Shown here piece after piece: positions 42,935 to 52,667 of a stretch of DNA of 64,000 nt. Below the pieces are notes generated by a model. The model was given only the letters and a program-made list of their open reading frames with translations, was not told the DNA's origin and searched no databases. Source of the DNA: Henriciella marina DSM 19595 (GTDB lineage: Bacteria; Pseudomonadota; Alphaproteobacteria; Caulobacterales; Hyphomonadaceae). The DNA lies in NCBI RefSeq assembly GCF_000376805.1, contig NZ_AQXT01000002.1, forward strand, positions 1,054,001-1,118,000, written 5' to 3'. Made by a program: the position numbers and the translations under genes. Position 1 is the first letter of the stretch, and every line of letters begins with the position of its first letter.

Positions 42935-44033
42935 GCTCTGCCCGCAAGGGCTCTAAGCGGTTTTGCGCGATGGCAAGCCGCAGTTCAGCCATCAGGGCCT
43001 GAAAGAAGGCCGTGTTGTGCCAGGAGAGGATCATCGACCCGAGATACTCGCCTGACTTGATCAGATGGTGAAGGTAGGCCTTGGTGTAGTCCTGGCTTGC
43101 AGGTGACGGGACGCCCAGATCGAGCGGCGTCTGATCCTCAGCGAAGCGCGCATTCTTCAGATTGATTGGCCCGTCCCATGTCCAGGCCTGCCCATGGCGA
43201 CCCGCGCGCGTTGGCAGGACACAATCAAACATGTCGATGCCCCGCGCCACGCTCTCGACGAGGTCGATGGGTTTGCCGACGCCCATGACATAGCGTGGTT
43301 TTTCATCGGGCAGATGCGGCATGGTCATGTCGATCGTCGCGCACATTTGGTCATGCCCTTCGCCGACAGCGAGCCCGCCCAGCGCAATGCCGCCAAAGCC
43401 TTGCGCCACCACACCCTTCGCAGACTGCTCACGCAGATCCGGGAAGTTCGAGCCCTGCACAATCCCGAACAGAGTCTGATTATCCCGCTCCCCAAAGGCC
43501 TCCAGGCTGCGAGTACCCCAGTCGAGGGACAGGACAAGCGAACGCTCGGCCTCTTCATGCGTGCACGGAAAATCGGTGCACTCATCAAGCTGCATGGAGA
43601 TATCAGCGCCCAGCAGGTCCGCCTGAATCTCAATGCTGCGCGCAGGGGTCAGCCGGTGCTCCGATCCGTCGATATGGCTTCTGAAGGTGACCCCGTCGGC
43701 GTCCATCTTGCGAAGCTGCGACAGCGACCAGACCTGAAAGCCGCCACTATCGGTCAGCATGGGGCCCTTCCAGCCAGAGAACTCATGCAGGCCGCCGAGG
43801 CGCTTCACGCGCTCAGCGCCCGGCCGCAGCATGAGGTGATAGGTATTGCCCAGAATGATTTCTGCGCCGGCCTGCTCAACCTGATCCATGTACATGGCTT
43901 TCACGGTTGCGGCGGTGCCAACTGGCATGAAAGCGGGCGTGCGAATTTCTCCGCGCGGTGTTTTCAGGACGCCTGTGCGTGCCTTGCCTTCCCGGGCCTT
44001 TATCTCAAATGGAAATGTCGCCATGGGCGGCAT
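42879..44033 (-). CDS. tgt: Queuine tRNA-ribosyltransferase (tRNA-guanine transglycosylase)
   Basis: Replaces guanine 34 of tRNAs with GUN anticodons by a queuosine precursor. The 384 residues have TPAFMPVGTAATVKAM, LGNTYHLMLRPGAE, TDSGGFQVWSL (catalytic-domain Asp), DECTDFPCTHEEAERS, GIVQGSNFPDLREQSA, GGLAVGE, and MGVGKPIDLVESVARGIDMFDCVLPTR. Unusually, the C-terminal zinc site lacks its cysteines: where the family usually has C-x-C-x2-C before the conserved NYSRAYLHHL, this protein has LGVPSPASQDYTKAYLHHL. The late His in LSWHN is kept. Two ATG codons are possible, 44033 or 44024. It is downstream of queA in the same pathway. Confidence 0.95.
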   Translation of the reverse strand: MPPMATFPFEIKAREGKARTGVLKTPRGEIRTPAFMPVGTAATVKAMYMDQVEQAGAEIILGNTYHLMLRPGAERVKRLGGLHEFSGWKGPMLTDSGGFQVWSLSQLRKMDADGVTFRSHIDGSEHRLTPARSIEIQADLLGADISMQLDECTDFPCTHEEAERSLVLSLDWGTRSLEAFGERDNQTLFGIVQGSNFPDLREQSAKGVVAQGFGGIALGGLAVGEGHDQMCATIDMTMPHLPDEKPRYVMGVGKPIDLVESVARGIDMFDCVLPTRAGRHGQAWTWDGPINLKNARFAEDQTPLDLGVPSPASQDYTKAYLHHLIKSGEYLGSMILSWHNTAFFQALMAELRLAIAQNRLEPLRAELSQRWAATKSSPRTAPAA

Positions 44034-44108
44034 GTGAACGAAACAGGATCGGGTGACAAGAACTCAGATGCGGTCGCGCCGAACTCCTCGCTGAAGGGTC
44101 CGCCCTCT

Positions 44109-45161
44109 TCACGGCAAAAGCAGGCACGCATCCCCGTAGGAATAGAAGCGGTAGTTCTCTTTGATGGCATGGGCATAAGCCGCCTGCATGATGTCGGTAC
44201 CCATCAAGGCGCAGACCAGCATGAAAAGCGAGCTCTCCGGCAGATGGAAATTGGTGACCAGCGCGTCGGTCGCCTGCAGCCTGTCGCCTGGTTTCAGAAA
44301 GATATCCGTCGGTCCTAGCGTCGCGACGATCTCGCCATCCTGCACAGAGCTTTCAAGCGTCCGCAGCGCGGTTGTCCCGACCGGCACGATCCGCCCGCCC
44401 TTTGCGCGCACGTTGTTCAGCCGCTCAGCTGCCTCAGGACTGACCCGGCGCCATTCCTCATGCAGGCGCCCGCTTGTGAGCTGGCTTTCCTGCAGCGGCG
44501 AGAAGGTGCCGAGCCCGACATGCAGGCGGACCCACTCGCTCTCGATGCGTGCCGCCTCGACGTCTGCGCGCAAACGCTGCGTGAAATGCAGGCCAGCCGT
44601 CGGCGCAGCGACCGATTGCGCCTCATCGCCAGCAAAGCTCGTCTGATAGGTCTCCCGGTCCTTTGCATCCGCGGCCCGTCGGCGTGCAATATAGGGCGGC
44701 AGCGGCATCGCACCGAAGGCGTCCAACGCCTCATCAAGTGCATCACCCGACAGGTTGAAGCGGAGCAGCAGGTCCGCGCCGTCGCCCTTGGAGGCAACCA
44801 CAGCTTCGAACCCGTCGCCAAACTGGATCGTATCGCCGGGTTTCAGCCGCTTGCCGGGCCGGGCCAGTGCGCGCCAGCTATCTGGCCCAGCGCGCTCAAC
44901 AAGGTTGGCATCCACGGCGACGTCCGACCCCATCTCGTCACGCGCCGGACGAACGCCTTTCAGGGCTGCGGGAATAACGCGCGTATCGTTGAAAATCAGC
45001 GTATCGCCCGCTGAAAGATATCGCGGCAGGTCTCTCACGCCGGCATCCTCAAGACGCCCATCGCCATGCACGACGAGCAGGCGTGCGGCGTCCTGCGGCT
45101 CGACCGGCCGAAGCGCGATCAGCTCTTCAGGGAGATCGAAAGCAAAGGCGGAAAGATCCAC
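44109..45161 (-). CDS. queA: S-adenosylmethionine:tRNA ribosyltransferase-isomerase
   Basis: Adds the ribosyl-derived epoxycyclopentane of AdoMet to preQ1 in tRNA, making epoxyqueuosine. The 350 residues match QueA throughout: FDLPEELIALRPVEPQDAARLLV, GDTLIFNDTRVIPA, MPLPPYIARR, DRETYQTSFAGDEAQSVAAPTAGLHFT, HVGLGTFSPLQ, HEEWRRVSPEAAERLN, VGTTALRTLES and TDIFLKPGDRLQATDALVTNFHLPESSLFMLVCAL. The start is GTG with a strong AGGAGGGGAGG upstream. It is followed by tgt, the next enzyme acting in queuosine supply, and preceded by the cyclophilin gene, 9 bases away. Confidence 0.96.
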   Translation of the reverse strand: MDLSAFAFDLPEELIALRPVEPQDAARLLVVHGDGRLEDAGVRDLPRYLSAGDTLIFNDTRVIPAALKGVRPARDEMGSDVAVDANLVERAGPDSWRALARPGKRLKPGDTIQFGDGFEAVVASKGDGADLLLRFNLSGDALDEALDAFGAMPLPPYIARRRAADAKDRETYQTSFAGDEAQSVAAPTAGLHFTQRLRADVEAARIESEWVRLHVGLGTFSPLQESQLTSGRLHEEWRRVSPEAAERLNNVRAKGGRIVPVGTTALRTLESSVQDGEIVATLGPTDIFLKPGDRLQATDALVTNFHLPESSLFMLVCALMGTDIMQAAYAHAIKENYRFYSYGDACLLLP

Positions 45162-45170
45162 CCTCCCCTC

Positions 45171-46067
45171 CTATTCGGAAACGACCGCCGGAACGCGCAT
45201 GACATCGCAGATATCGGTCTCGGCTTCGTCGGCGGCGGCAAGGCGGGCCGTCCATTCCTCGGTATCGGTACGCTGAACATAGACTTGCGGACGCTCACCC
45301 TCTGGCAGGTCGCTGACCATATGTGCGCGCTCCAGACGGTCCGGATTGCTGATCGGCGTGCCGCTGCCGCCTGGTCCGTGCTTGATCGCCCGGACAACCT
45401 CGAACCCGTCAACGACGCGGCCCCATGCGGTGTACTGCTTGTCCAGATGATCGGCCTGGTGGCGCATCAGGAAGAACTGGCTGTTGGCCGAATTTGGATC
45501 GTTGGTGCGCGCGGTCGAGACAATACCCGGGCAGTGTGGGACCCAGCGTTCGACGCTTGCATCACCAGTTAGCTCAGCGAGGAACTGCGCCTGCGTCGCC
45601 ATCGGAAAGCCCATATAGAGACCCTGCGTCGCGGTATCAATTGGGCCGATCACATTCATGTTCATCTCAGCGGGCATGGCGCGGAAGGTGAACTCTCCGT
45701 TCACATTAGGCAGGCCAGAGCCTTCGCCATTCATCGCGCGGATATCGCCGCCTTGCGCCATGAAATCATCGATCACTCGGTGAAACGGCGTGCCGTCCCA
45801 TTTGCCTTCGCTGGCGATGGTCCGAAACTGCGTGGCGTGAGCGGGCGCCGCCTCCGGCAGAATTTCGATAATGATGCGGCCCTTTGTGGTCTCCATAACC
45901 ATAAGGTTTTCCGGATCAGCCTCACGCCAGGCGTCAGGGGCCGCTTCAACATCTTCCAGCGTATAGGACGGCGCCTCTGTCTCTGCCGCGTTGTCCTGCG
46001 CGCAGGCCGTTGCCCCAGCAAGGCCAGCCAGAACCAGTGCGCTTACCGTCGATCTTGCAAATTTCAC
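45171..46067 (-). CDS. Cyclophilin-type peptidyl-prolyl isomerase, exported
   Basis: A 298-residue precursor with an N-terminal signal (FARSTVSALVLAGLAGATAC) whose Ala-Thr-Ala-Cys end suggests a lipoprotein. The cyclophilin domain covers about residues 55-240, with GRIIIEILPEAAPAHATQFRTIA, DGTPFHRVIDDFMAQGGDI, SANSQFFLM and HLDKQYTAWGRVVDGFEVV. The active Arg in FHRVI is present. The final 50 residues are an extra tail. It acts in folding of envelope proteins. The GTG start overlaps the coaD stop (GTGA), so the two genes are translationally coupled. Confidence 0.92.
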   Translation of the reverse strand: MKFARSTVSALVLAGLAGATACAQDNAAETEAPSYTLEDVEAAPDAWREADPENLMVMETTKGRIIIEILPEAAPAHATQFRTIASEGKWDGTPFHRVIDDFMAQGGDIRAMNGEGSGLPNVNGEFTFRAMPAEMNMNVIGPIDTATQGLYMGFPMATQAQFLAELTGDASVERWVPHCPGIVSTARTNDPNSANSQFFLMRHQADHLDKQYTAWGRVVDGFEVVRAIKHGPGGSGTPISNPDRLERAHMVSDLPEGERPQVYVQRTDTEEWTARLAAADEAETDICDVMRVPAVVSE

Positions 46068-46558
46068 TTATACTTCTCCAGAAGCTTTTCCTTCACGCTT
46101 GGCGTTACGAAGGAAGTAATATCGCCCCCAAATCGCGCAATCTCTTTGACGAGACGCGAAGCCACCGCCTGATGCTGGACATCCGCCATGAGGAAGACGG
46201 TCTCGATCTCGCGGTTCAGCTGCTCATTCATCGCCGTCATCTGAAATTCGTATTCGAAATCCGATACTGCACGCAGGCCGCGAATAATGACGTGGGCCCC
46301 GCAGGTTTCAGCAAAATGCATCAGCAGATTGTTGAAGGGCAGAACCTCGATCTCGACATTGCGCGGATTGTTCAGCTTCGCGGTCTCTTCAGTGACAATG
46401 GCGGTGCGCTCATCGAGAGAGAAAAGTGGTTTCTTCTCTTCATTGACGGCGACACCCACAATGAGCTTATCGACCAGTTTCAGACCACGGGCGATAATAT
46501 CGAGATGGCCCGCCGTAATGGGGTCGAAAGTCCCCGGATAAAGCCCGACACGTTGCAT
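46064..46558 (-). CDS. coaD: Pantetheine-phosphate adenylyltransferase
   Basis: Fourth step of coenzyme A synthesis: joins AMP to 4'-phosphopantetheine. The 164-residue protein has the nucleotidyltransferase signature GLYPGTFDPITAGHLDIIARG (T/HxGH), NEEKKPLFSLDER, the VIIRGLRAVSDFEYEFQMTAMNEQLN block and the C-terminal SRLVKEIARFGGDITSFV. Length and motifs are standard. It lies between gyrA (57 bases upstream) and the cyclophilin gene in a reverse operon. Confidence 0.97.
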   Translation of the reverse strand: MQRVGLYPGTFDPITAGHLDIIARGLKLVDKLIVGVAVNEEKKPLFSLDERTAIVTEETAKLNNPRNVEIEVLPFNNLLMHFAETCGAHVIIRGLRAVSDFEYEFQMTAMNEQLNREIETVFLMADVQHQAVASRLVKEIARFGGDITSFVTPSVKEKLLEKYK

Positions 46559-46615
46559 GGGAACTCTCCTCGCCTGCGGCAGTCACTACAGATACAGCTG
46601 GCCCTGCGGGGCCGT

Positions 46616-49387
46616 TTATTCGTCTTCTGTATCGTCTTCGCTGTCTTCTACAAGACGTGCCACCGAAACAACCCGCTCACCCTCATTGGTCCGAAGCACC
46701 CAGACACCCGATGTGGCGCGGCCAGCAATGCGAATCTGATCAACGCGTGTCCGGATCAGCTGACCGGCATTTGTTGCCAGCATCACCTGGTCATTGTCAT
46801 CGACACTGAAGGATTGCGCGATCTGCTTGACCGGCCCCTTCTTCTTGTCGGAGCCCCAGATATTGTGGGCCACAAGGCCTTTACCGCCGCGCCCTGTGAC
46901 GCGGTAGTCATAGGACGAGGTCCGTTTGCCCATGCCGTCATCGGCGATGGTCAGGATGAACTCCTCGGCCGCGCCCATCTCGACGATACGATCGGTGGAC
47001 AGCGACACGTCTTCCTCGGTGCCATCATCATCATCGTCCGTGATCGCTTCGCCTTCATCCTCATCTTCGCCGGAAATAGCGCGGCGTTTGGCCGCTTCCT
47101 GCTTCATGAAGGCACGCGCCTCAGCGGAGCTGAAATCGATATGGTGCAGGATGCCGAGCGAGATAACCTCGTCGCCCTTGTCCAGCCTGATGCCGCGCAC
47201 ACCGGTCGAGTTACGACCTGCGAACACACGAACATCGTCGACGCGGAACCGGATACATTTGCCGAGGACCGTCGTCAGCATGACATCCTGCTGCTCTGTG
47301 CAGATACGCACAGACACGATTCCGTCGCCTTCATCGAGCTTCATGGCGATCTTGCCATTGCGGTTCACTCGCGTGAAATCGCTGAGCTTGTTGCGCCGGA
47401 CGGTGCCCGAACGCGTCGCAAACATCAGGTCGAGCTCTTCACGCGCCGCCTCATCATCTGGCAGCGGCATGACGCTCTCGATGCGCTCATCCTTTGCCAG
47501 CGGGAAGATATTGACCAGCGCCTTGCCGCGCGCCTGCGGGGAGCCGATCGGCAGGCGCCAGACCTTTTCCTTGTAGACCATGCCTTCGGAACTGAAGAAC
47601 AGGATTTCGGTATGCGTGTTCGCCGTGAACAGCCGCGTCACGAAATCCTCGTCCTTCATCGACATACCGGAACGGCCTTTGCCGCCGCGATGCTGCGTCC
47701 GATAGGTCGAGAGAGGCACGCGCTTGACGTAGCCGCCATGCGTAACCGTCACGACCATGTCTTCGCGCTCGATCAGGTCTTCATCATCCATGTCGGCGTC
47801 GACGAAAGTGAACTCGGACCGGCGTGGCACAGCGAACTTGGTCTTCACCTCGTTCAGCTCACCGCGAATGATGTCCTGAATGCGCGGGCGCGAACGGAGG
47901 ATGTCGAGATAGTCGGCAATCTTGTCCGAAAGGCCTTTGGCTTCGGTCCCGATCTCGTCGCGGCCGAGGCCCGTGAGGCGGGAGAGTTGCAGGGCGAGGA
48001 TGGAGCGCGCCTGCTCATCGGAAAGATAGATCGTCTCGCCTTCACCGCGGCGCGTCCGCCTGTCGGCGATCAGCTCAAGCAGAGGCCCCATGTCCATGAT
48101 CGGCCAGGCTTTCGCCAGCAGCTGCTCACGGGCCGAGTTCGGGTCTGGAGCGCTCCGGATAATCCGGATCACTTCGTCAATGTTCGCGACAGCCAGCGCG
48201 AGACCAACCAATACGTGCGCACGGTCGCGCGCCTTGTTCAGCTCGAACTTGGTGCGCCGGGCGACCACTTCCTCACGGAACTGGATAAAGGCCTGCAGCA
48301 CCTGGCGTAGGTTGAGCTGCTCTGGACGGCCACCGTTCAGCGCCAGCATGTTGACCGGGAACGAGGTCTGAAGCGGCGAATAGCGGAAAAGCTGGTTCAG
48401 TACGATTTCCGGGCTCGCATCCTTTTTGATCTCGACGACGACGCGAATGCCCTGACGGTCAGACTCGTCGCGCAGATCCGCGATGCCTTCAATGCGCTTG
48501 TCGCGCACAAGCTCGGCGATCTTCTGGACCATCGTCGCCTTGTTCACCTGATACGGAATTTCCGAGACGATGATCGCCTGACGACCGGATTTTACATCCT
48601 CGATCTCGGTACGCGCTCGCATCATGACCGACGCCCTGCCCTCAAGCAGCGCCTTGCGCGAGCTGGCATGACCAAGGATCAGGCCGCCGGTTGGAAAGTC
48701 CGGGCCAGGAACGAGTTCGAGAAGGGCTTCATCATCGATACCCGGCTCATCGATCATGGCCAGCGTCGCGTCGATGACCTCACCCAGATTGTGCGGCGGA
48801 ATGTTCGTCGCCATGCCGACGGCAATACCGCCGCCGCCATTGACCAGCAGGTTCGGATATTGCGCCGGCAGCACCATCGGCTCCTGCTGGACGCCGTCAT
48901 AGGTGTCCTGGAACTGGACCGTGTCCTTGTCGATGTCGGCAAGCAGATATTGCGCCGCCTTGGTCATCCGCGATTCGGTATAACGCATCGCAGCTGGCGG
49001 ATCATTGTCGATCGAGCCGAAATTGCCCTGCCCGTCGACCAGCGTCAGACCCATGGAGAAAGGCTGCGCCATGCGCACAAGCGCATCATAGATCGCGCTG
49101 TCGCCATGCGGGTGGAAGTTACCCATCACGGCGCCGACGATGTTCGCGGACTTCTTGTACGCCTTGTCCGGCGTGTTGCCGTTGACATGCATCGCGTAAA
49201 GAATGCGCCGGTGCACGGGCTTCAGGCCATCGCGGACATCAGGCAGCGCACGGCTGACGATCACGCTCATGGCATAATCGAGATAAGAGCGCTTCAGCTC
49301 ATCCTCGATATCGACCGGGTCGATCCCGGCCTCATGCGGTGGTTCTGGCATTTCTGGGTCTTCTGGCGGAGTGGTCTCGTCGCTCAC
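46616..49387 (-). CDS. gyrA: DNA gyrase subunit A
   Basis: The breakage-reunion subunit of gyrase, 923 residues. It has [41 protein letters not shown] at the N terminus and the catalytic tyrosine in [10 protein letters not shown]. The quinolone-resistance region reads [19 protein letters not shown], with Ser and Asp at the E. coli 83 and 87 equivalents, so no common resistance substitution is seen. The C-terminal beta-pinwheel carries the GyrA box [10 protein letters not shown]. An acidic insertion ([20 protein letters not shown]) lies between pinwheel blades, and the first 20 residues are an acidic leader. The gene precedes coaD. Confidence 0.98.
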   Translation of the reverse strand: MSDETTPPEDPEMPEPPHEAGIDPVDIEDELKRSYLDYAMSVIVSRALPDVRDGLKPVHRRILYAMHVNGNTPDKAYKKSANIVGAVMGNFHPHGDSAIYDALVRMAQPFSMGLTLVDGQGNFGSIDNDPPAAMRYTESRMTKAAQYLLADIDKDTVQFQDTYDGVQQEPMVLPAQYPNLLVNGGGGIAVGMATNIPPHNLGEVIDATLAMIDEPGIDDEALLELVPGPDFPTGGLILGHASSRKALLEGRASVMMRARTEIEDVKSGRQAIIVSEIPYQVNKATMVQKIAELVRDKRIEGIADLRDESDRQGIRVVVEIKKDASPEIVLNQLFRYSPLQTSFPVNMLALNGGRPEQLNLRQVLQAFIQFREEVVARRTKFELNKARDRAHVLVGLALAVANIDEVIRIIRSAPDPNSAREQLLAKAWPIMDMGPLLELIADRRTRRGEGETIYLSDEQARSILALQLSRLTGLGRDEIGTEAKGLSDKIADYLDILRSRPRIQDIIRGELNEVKTKFAVPRRSEFTFVDADMDDEDLIEREDMVVTVTHGGYVKRVPLSTYRTQHRGGKGRSGMSMKDEDFVTRLFTANTHTEILFFSSEGMVYKEKVWRLPIGSPQARGKALVNIFPLAKDERIESVMPLPDDEAAREELDLMFATRSGTVRRNKLSDFTRVNRNGKIAMKLDEGDGIVSVRICTEQQDVMLTTVLGKCIRFRVDDVRVFAGRNSTGVRGIRLDKGDEVISLGILHHIDFSSAEARAFMKQEAAKRRAISGEDEDEGEAITDDDDDGTEEDVSLSTDRIVEMGAAEEFILTIADDGMGKRTSSYDYRVTGRGGKGLVAHNIWGSDKKKGPVKQIAQSFSVDDNDQVMLATNAGQLIRTRVDQIRIAGRATSGVWVLRTNEGERVVSVARLVEDSEDDTEDE

Positions 49388-49480
49388 GGGCTTTAGGCCT
49401 CTTTGTCTACTTTCGCGGTGGCGTCGAATCGCCCGCTATCATTGGCGTACAGACTAGCAAACGCGGCCTCCATACACAAA

Positions 49481-49510
49481 CGGGAGCGCCGCATTTAAGC
49501 AGCGCCCCCG
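49481..49510 (-). terminator. Inverted repeat, probable terminator of the acyl-CoA dehydrogenase gene
   Basis: CGGGAGCGC at 49481-49489 pairs with GCGCCCCCG at 49502-49510 (9 pairs, one mismatch). It lies 33 bases beyond the stop at 49543 on the reverse strand and is followed by GTTTG. The T run is weak, so termination efficiency is uncertain. Confidence 0.45.
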
Positions 49511-49542
49511 AAAGGCAATTTTCAGCCCAGAAACCCCTTTGG

Positions 49543-50778
49543 TTACAGCAGGTCACCGCCCGCAGCAGCGGCCGTGGTGCCATCCTTCTTGAACGCCTTG
49601 ATGACGTTCTTGCCCGTGATCCACTTATGGACCTCATCCGGGCCGTCGACGAGGCGCTGGGAGCGGATATGCGTGTACCAGGCAGCAAGCGGCGTATCGA
49701 GCGAATAGCCAAGCGCGCCGTGCAGCTGGATCGCCGTATCGACCACCTTGTGAACCATGTTCGCGAGGAAGACCTTTGCGATGCCGTTTTCCTGGCGAAG
49801 GTCCATGCCGTTCTCGGCCTTGTAGGCGATATGCATCAGCATCAGGCGCGCGATGTAGAGCTCGCTCGCACATTCCGCCAGCATGAACTGGACGCCCTGG
49901 CGGTCCTCCAGCCCCTTGCCGAATGTCGAGCGGCTGGTGACCCGTTCCGTGGCAAGATCCAGCGCCCGCTGCGCCATGGCGACATTGTGCATGCCGTGGC
50001 GAAGGCGCCCATAAGCGAGCCTGTGCTGGCCCATGGCAAAGCCCTTTCCCTCACCGCCGAGCAGATTCTCCTGCGGGACGCGCAGGTTTTCGATCTTCAC
50101 CTCGGCGTGGCCACCGCCCATGATTTCATAGAGCGGGCCATGCACGGCCATGGTCGGGATATCGCGAACGATATTGTAGCCCTCATTGGGCAGCTCGACG
50201 ATGAAGGTCGAAAACTGCTCATGGCGCGGGGCTTCCGGATTGGTCTTGGCCATAACGACCGCGATGTCGGCGACGCTGGCCGCGCTCGAATACCACTTCT
50301 CACCGTTCAGGACGTAATGGCTGTTGCCGTCCTTCTCAGCGCGGGTCTGCATCCCCGTCGCGTCAGCACCCGCAGCCTTTTCCGTCATGGAATAGCAGAC
50401 ACGCTTTTCACCGTTCAGGATCGGCTTCAGGAATTTCTCTTTCTGATGATCGGTACCATGCGCCAGCAGCGTCAGCATGGTCGCATCATCGGGCCCTTGC
50501 GAGTTCATCGACAGCGCGCCGAGGTGGCTCTGTCCGAGCTCCATCTGCACCAGCGCATTGGCAAGCGGGCCGAGGCCCATGCCGCCATGCTCTTCGGGAA
50601 TGAAGGGCAGCCAGAGGCCCTGCTTGCGCGCTTTCGTACGCAGCTCATTCAGAACCGTCTTGTAGTCCTCGCCGTCGGTCAGGCGTTTCTCTGCCGGAAT
50701 GCACTCATCCTGCACCCACTGGCGAACCTTCTCACGGACCTTCTTTGCGTCTTCTGGAATCGTAAAATCGATAGACAT
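49543..50778 (-). CDS. Acyl-CoA dehydrogenase family protein
   Basis: A 411-residue FAD enzyme. The N-terminal helical domain has EEHGGMGLGPLANALVQMELGQ, the middle beta domain CYSMTEKAAGADATGMQTRA and YVLNGEKWYSSAASVADIAVVMAKTNP. The C-terminal helices have RLAYGRLRHGMHNVAMAQRALDLA, RSTFGKGLEDRQGVQFMLAECA, and AIQLHGALGYSLDTPLAAWYTHIRSQRLVDGPDEVHKW, where the GPDEVHK segment is seen in the CaiA/FadE-like branch rather than in short-chain dehydrogenases. It oxidises an acyl-CoA in beta-oxidation or a related pathway; the chain length is unknown. It has its own promoter region upstream (50779-50954). Confidence 0.94.
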   Translation of the reverse strand: MSIDFTIPEDAKKVREKVRQWVQDECIPAEKRLTDGEDYKTVLNELRTKARKQGLWLPFIPEEHGGMGLGPLANALVQMELGQSHLGALSMNSQGPDDATMLTLLAHGTDHQKEKFLKPILNGEKRVCYSMTEKAAGADATGMQTRAEKDGNSHYVLNGEKWYSSAASVADIAVVMAKTNPEAPRHEQFSTFIVELPNEGYNIVRDIPTMAVHGPLYEIMGGGHAEVKIENLRVPQENLLGGEGKGFAMGQHRLAYGRLRHGMHNVAMAQRALDLATERVTSRSTFGKGLEDRQGVQFMLAECASELYIARLMLMHIAYKAENGMDLRQENGIAKVFLANMVHKVVDTAIQLHGALGYSLDTPLAAWYTHIRSQRLVDGPDEVHKWITGKNVIKAFKKDGTTAAAAGGDLL

Positions 50779-50954
50779 GTTTCACTCCCTCATCTCTGCG
50801 TTCCCATCAGGCTAGAAGCGAATTTCGCCCCTGCACAGGCCTCACGCAGCGTCGCTTAAGCATCGCCTCGAGTGATATTCGCGGCGCTTACGCTTCGGCT
50901 TTGCCTCTCGCTCGGCTCTGACTATGGTCCCCCGGGAAGAGAGGAGCCTGCCAG

Positions 50955-51977
50955 ATGAGATTTTCCCCGACACGCCGCCAGTCGCTTCAATTGCTGGCCG
51001 CCGGCCTTGCCGCAGGCTGTACCGTGCGGCCCGCCATGGGCGAAGGCAACGCCGACGCCGCTGGCTGGCACGACGGCCCCGCGCTCCCTTTCCCGGTCCA
51101 GGAAATTTATCCCTGCCTTCACGCTGGGCGCGTCCATCTTGCTGGCGGCTTTGTCGCCGAAGATGGCACCATCACGGGGCCGACAGACGCCCATCACGCC
51201 CTCGACCCGGCCACCGGCATCTGGCAACCGCTTGCGCGCCTGCCTGTTGCACGCCACCACCCACAGCTCGTCAGCCTCAATGGCACGCTCCATTGCATTG
51301 GCGGGTTTGAGGCCGATCCAGAAGGCGCGTGGCGCATGCAGCGAACGGCCTGGCGCTATGATGAAGCTGGCGACGAGTGGCTGACCGCCTCCGCCCTCCC
51401 CGTTCCGAATGGCGAAAGCACGGCGGGCATCATTTCCGGGACGCTCTATCTCGCGGGCGGCCGGCAGCCATCCGGCCTCAGGAATCTCGCCTGGAACGAC
51501 CATAGGGATGTCGACACACTGCTCGGCTTTGATGGCGCAACTTGGGAACAGCTTGCCCCAGTGCCGACCGCGCGCAACAGCGCGGCAGGCGGCGTGATCG
51601 ATGGCCGCCTCCATGTGGTGGCGGGGCGAACGGTGGATGGCGGCAATACCGCCGTCCATGAAGCCTATGATCCGGGCACGGATCGCTGGGAACGCCTCGC
51701 TCCAATGCCGGGCGCGCAGGCCGGGCTCGCCAGCGGTGTTGTGGACGGGAAACTCTACACATTCGGCGGCGAGTGGTTCGAAAATGGCGGCGGCGTCTAT
51801 TCGGACGCGTGGGCCTATGATCCACAGGCCGATCGCTGGGCATCTATCGCCGACATGCCAAAGCCTCGCCACGGGCTTGGCGGCCTCACCATAGGCGACG
51901 ACATCTACCTGATCGGAGGTGCCCTGGAACGCGGCGGCAACCGCACCAGCGCGGCTGTCGAGATCTATACGCCTTGA
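50955..51977 (+). CDS. Exported Kelch-repeat protein (galactose oxidase-like beta-propeller)
   Basis: A 340-residue precursor with a twin-arginine type leader (TRRQSLQLLAAGLAAGC). The final LAAGC also fits a lipobox, so a Tat-exported lipoprotein is likely. The mature part has about five to six Kelch-like repeats recognised by GG doublets followed by W or Y (VHLAGGFVAEDG, LHCIGGFEADPEG, LYLAGGRQPSG, LHVVAGRTVDGG, LYTFGGEWFENGG, IYLIGGALERGG), each with a preceding W-x-x-L/M-P segment. This forms a single propeller. No catalytic residues of galactose oxidase are recognisable; a binding role is more likely. Confidence 0.88.
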   Translation: MRFSPTRRQSLQLLAAGLAAGCTVRPAMGEGNADAAGWHDGPALPFPVQEIYPCLHAGRVHLAGGFVAEDGTITGPTDAHHALDPATGIWQPLARLPVARHHPQLVSLNGTLHCIGGFEADPEGAWRMQRTAWRYDEAGDEWLTASALPVPNGESTAGIISGTLYLAGGRQPSGLRNLAWNDHRDVDTLLGFDGATWEQLAPVPTARNSAAGGVIDGRLHVVAGRTVDGGNTAVHEAYDPGTDRWERLAPMPGAQAGLASGVVDGKLYTFGGEWFENGGGVYSDAWAYDPQADRWASIADMPKPRHGLGGLTIGDDIYLIGGALERGGNRTSAAVEIYTP

Positions 51978-52007
51978 CGCCGCCCTGCCCCCGCGCAATG
52001 AGCGGCC

Positions 52008-52634
52008 ATGTCCGACACACCTGAAACCGAAGCGCCGATCGTCCAGCACAAATGGTATGAGGACGTCCAAGCGCTCATCCTCGGCACATTGCTGCTGAGC
52101 TTCGGCGTGATCCTCTACAGTGAAGCGATGCTGATCACCGGCGGCGTCGCAGGCACCAGCCTGCTAGTTGAGTTCGGCACCTCGCTCACCTTCGGGCCGG
52201 TCTTCTTTATCCTGAACCTGCCTTTCTTTGCGCTCTCCATCCTTCGCATGGGATGGGCCTTCACGATCCGGACATTCATCTCTGTGGCGCTTGTCTCTGC
52301 GCAGACCCGGCTTCTGCCAATGTGGGTCGATTTCAGCTTCCTGGAGCCTGCCTATGCCGCCGTCGCAGGCGCTGCGATGATGGGGATCGGCCTTGTCGTC
52401 CTTCTGCGCCACCGCGCAGGTATTGGCGGGGTGACCATCCTCTCCCAATTCCTGCAGGACCGGGGCATCATTCGGGCCGGCCTGTTCCAGTTGATCGTTG
52501 ACCTGATCATCCTCATCGTGGCGCTCTTCCTGCTGCCGCTGAAACTGGTCGCACTCTCAATTGTCGGGGCGTTCGTTCTGAACCTGACAGTCGCCATCAA
52601 CCACAGGCCCGGCCGCTACCGGGGCATGAGCTAG
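52008..52634 (+). CDS. YitT-family membrane protein
   Basis: A 208-residue protein with five to six hydrophobic helices of the YitT/DUF161 family: VQALILGTLLLSFGVILYSEAMLITGGVAGTSLLV, FGPVFFILNLPFFALS, GAAMMGIGLVVLLRHRAGIGGVTILSQFLQDR and LSIVGAFVLNLTVAINHRPG. The conserved ITGGVAG and GGVTI segments are clear. The molecular function is unknown in the family. It starts 30 bases after the Kelch gene and may be cotranscribed with it. Confidence 0.88.
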   Translation: MSDTPETEAPIVQHKWYEDVQALILGTLLLSFGVILYSEAMLITGGVAGTSLLVEFGTSLTFGPVFFILNLPFFALSILRMGWAFTIRTFISVALVSAQTRLLPMWVDFSFLEPAYAAVAGAAMMGIGLVVLLRHRAGIGGVTILSQFLQDRGIIRAGLFQLIVDLIILIVALFLLPLKLVALSIVGAFVLNLTVAINHRPGRYRGMS

Positions 52635-52667
52635 GCGCGAAATTCACCATGCGTTACGGTGAGAGCC

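Noticed and set aside
43194-44318. Forward ORF of 374 codons
   Set aside because: Antisense shadow of tgt and the end of queA.
46010-48310. Long forward ORF of 766 codons
   Set aside because: It is antisense to gyrA and coaD, whose reading is unmistakable; the ORF's composition has no recognisable domain and arises from GC-rich codon bias.
46616-49387. Quinolone-resistance mutation in gyrA
   Set aside because: The Ser and Asp at the key positions are the susceptible-type residues.
49339-50859. Forward ORF of 506 codons
   Set aside because: Antisense shadow of the acyl-CoA dehydrogenase gene, which has full family motifs on the reverse strand.
50922-52070. Reverse ORF of 382 codons
   Set aside because: Antisense to the Kelch-repeat gene; no domain, and it would cover the signal peptide region of that gene.
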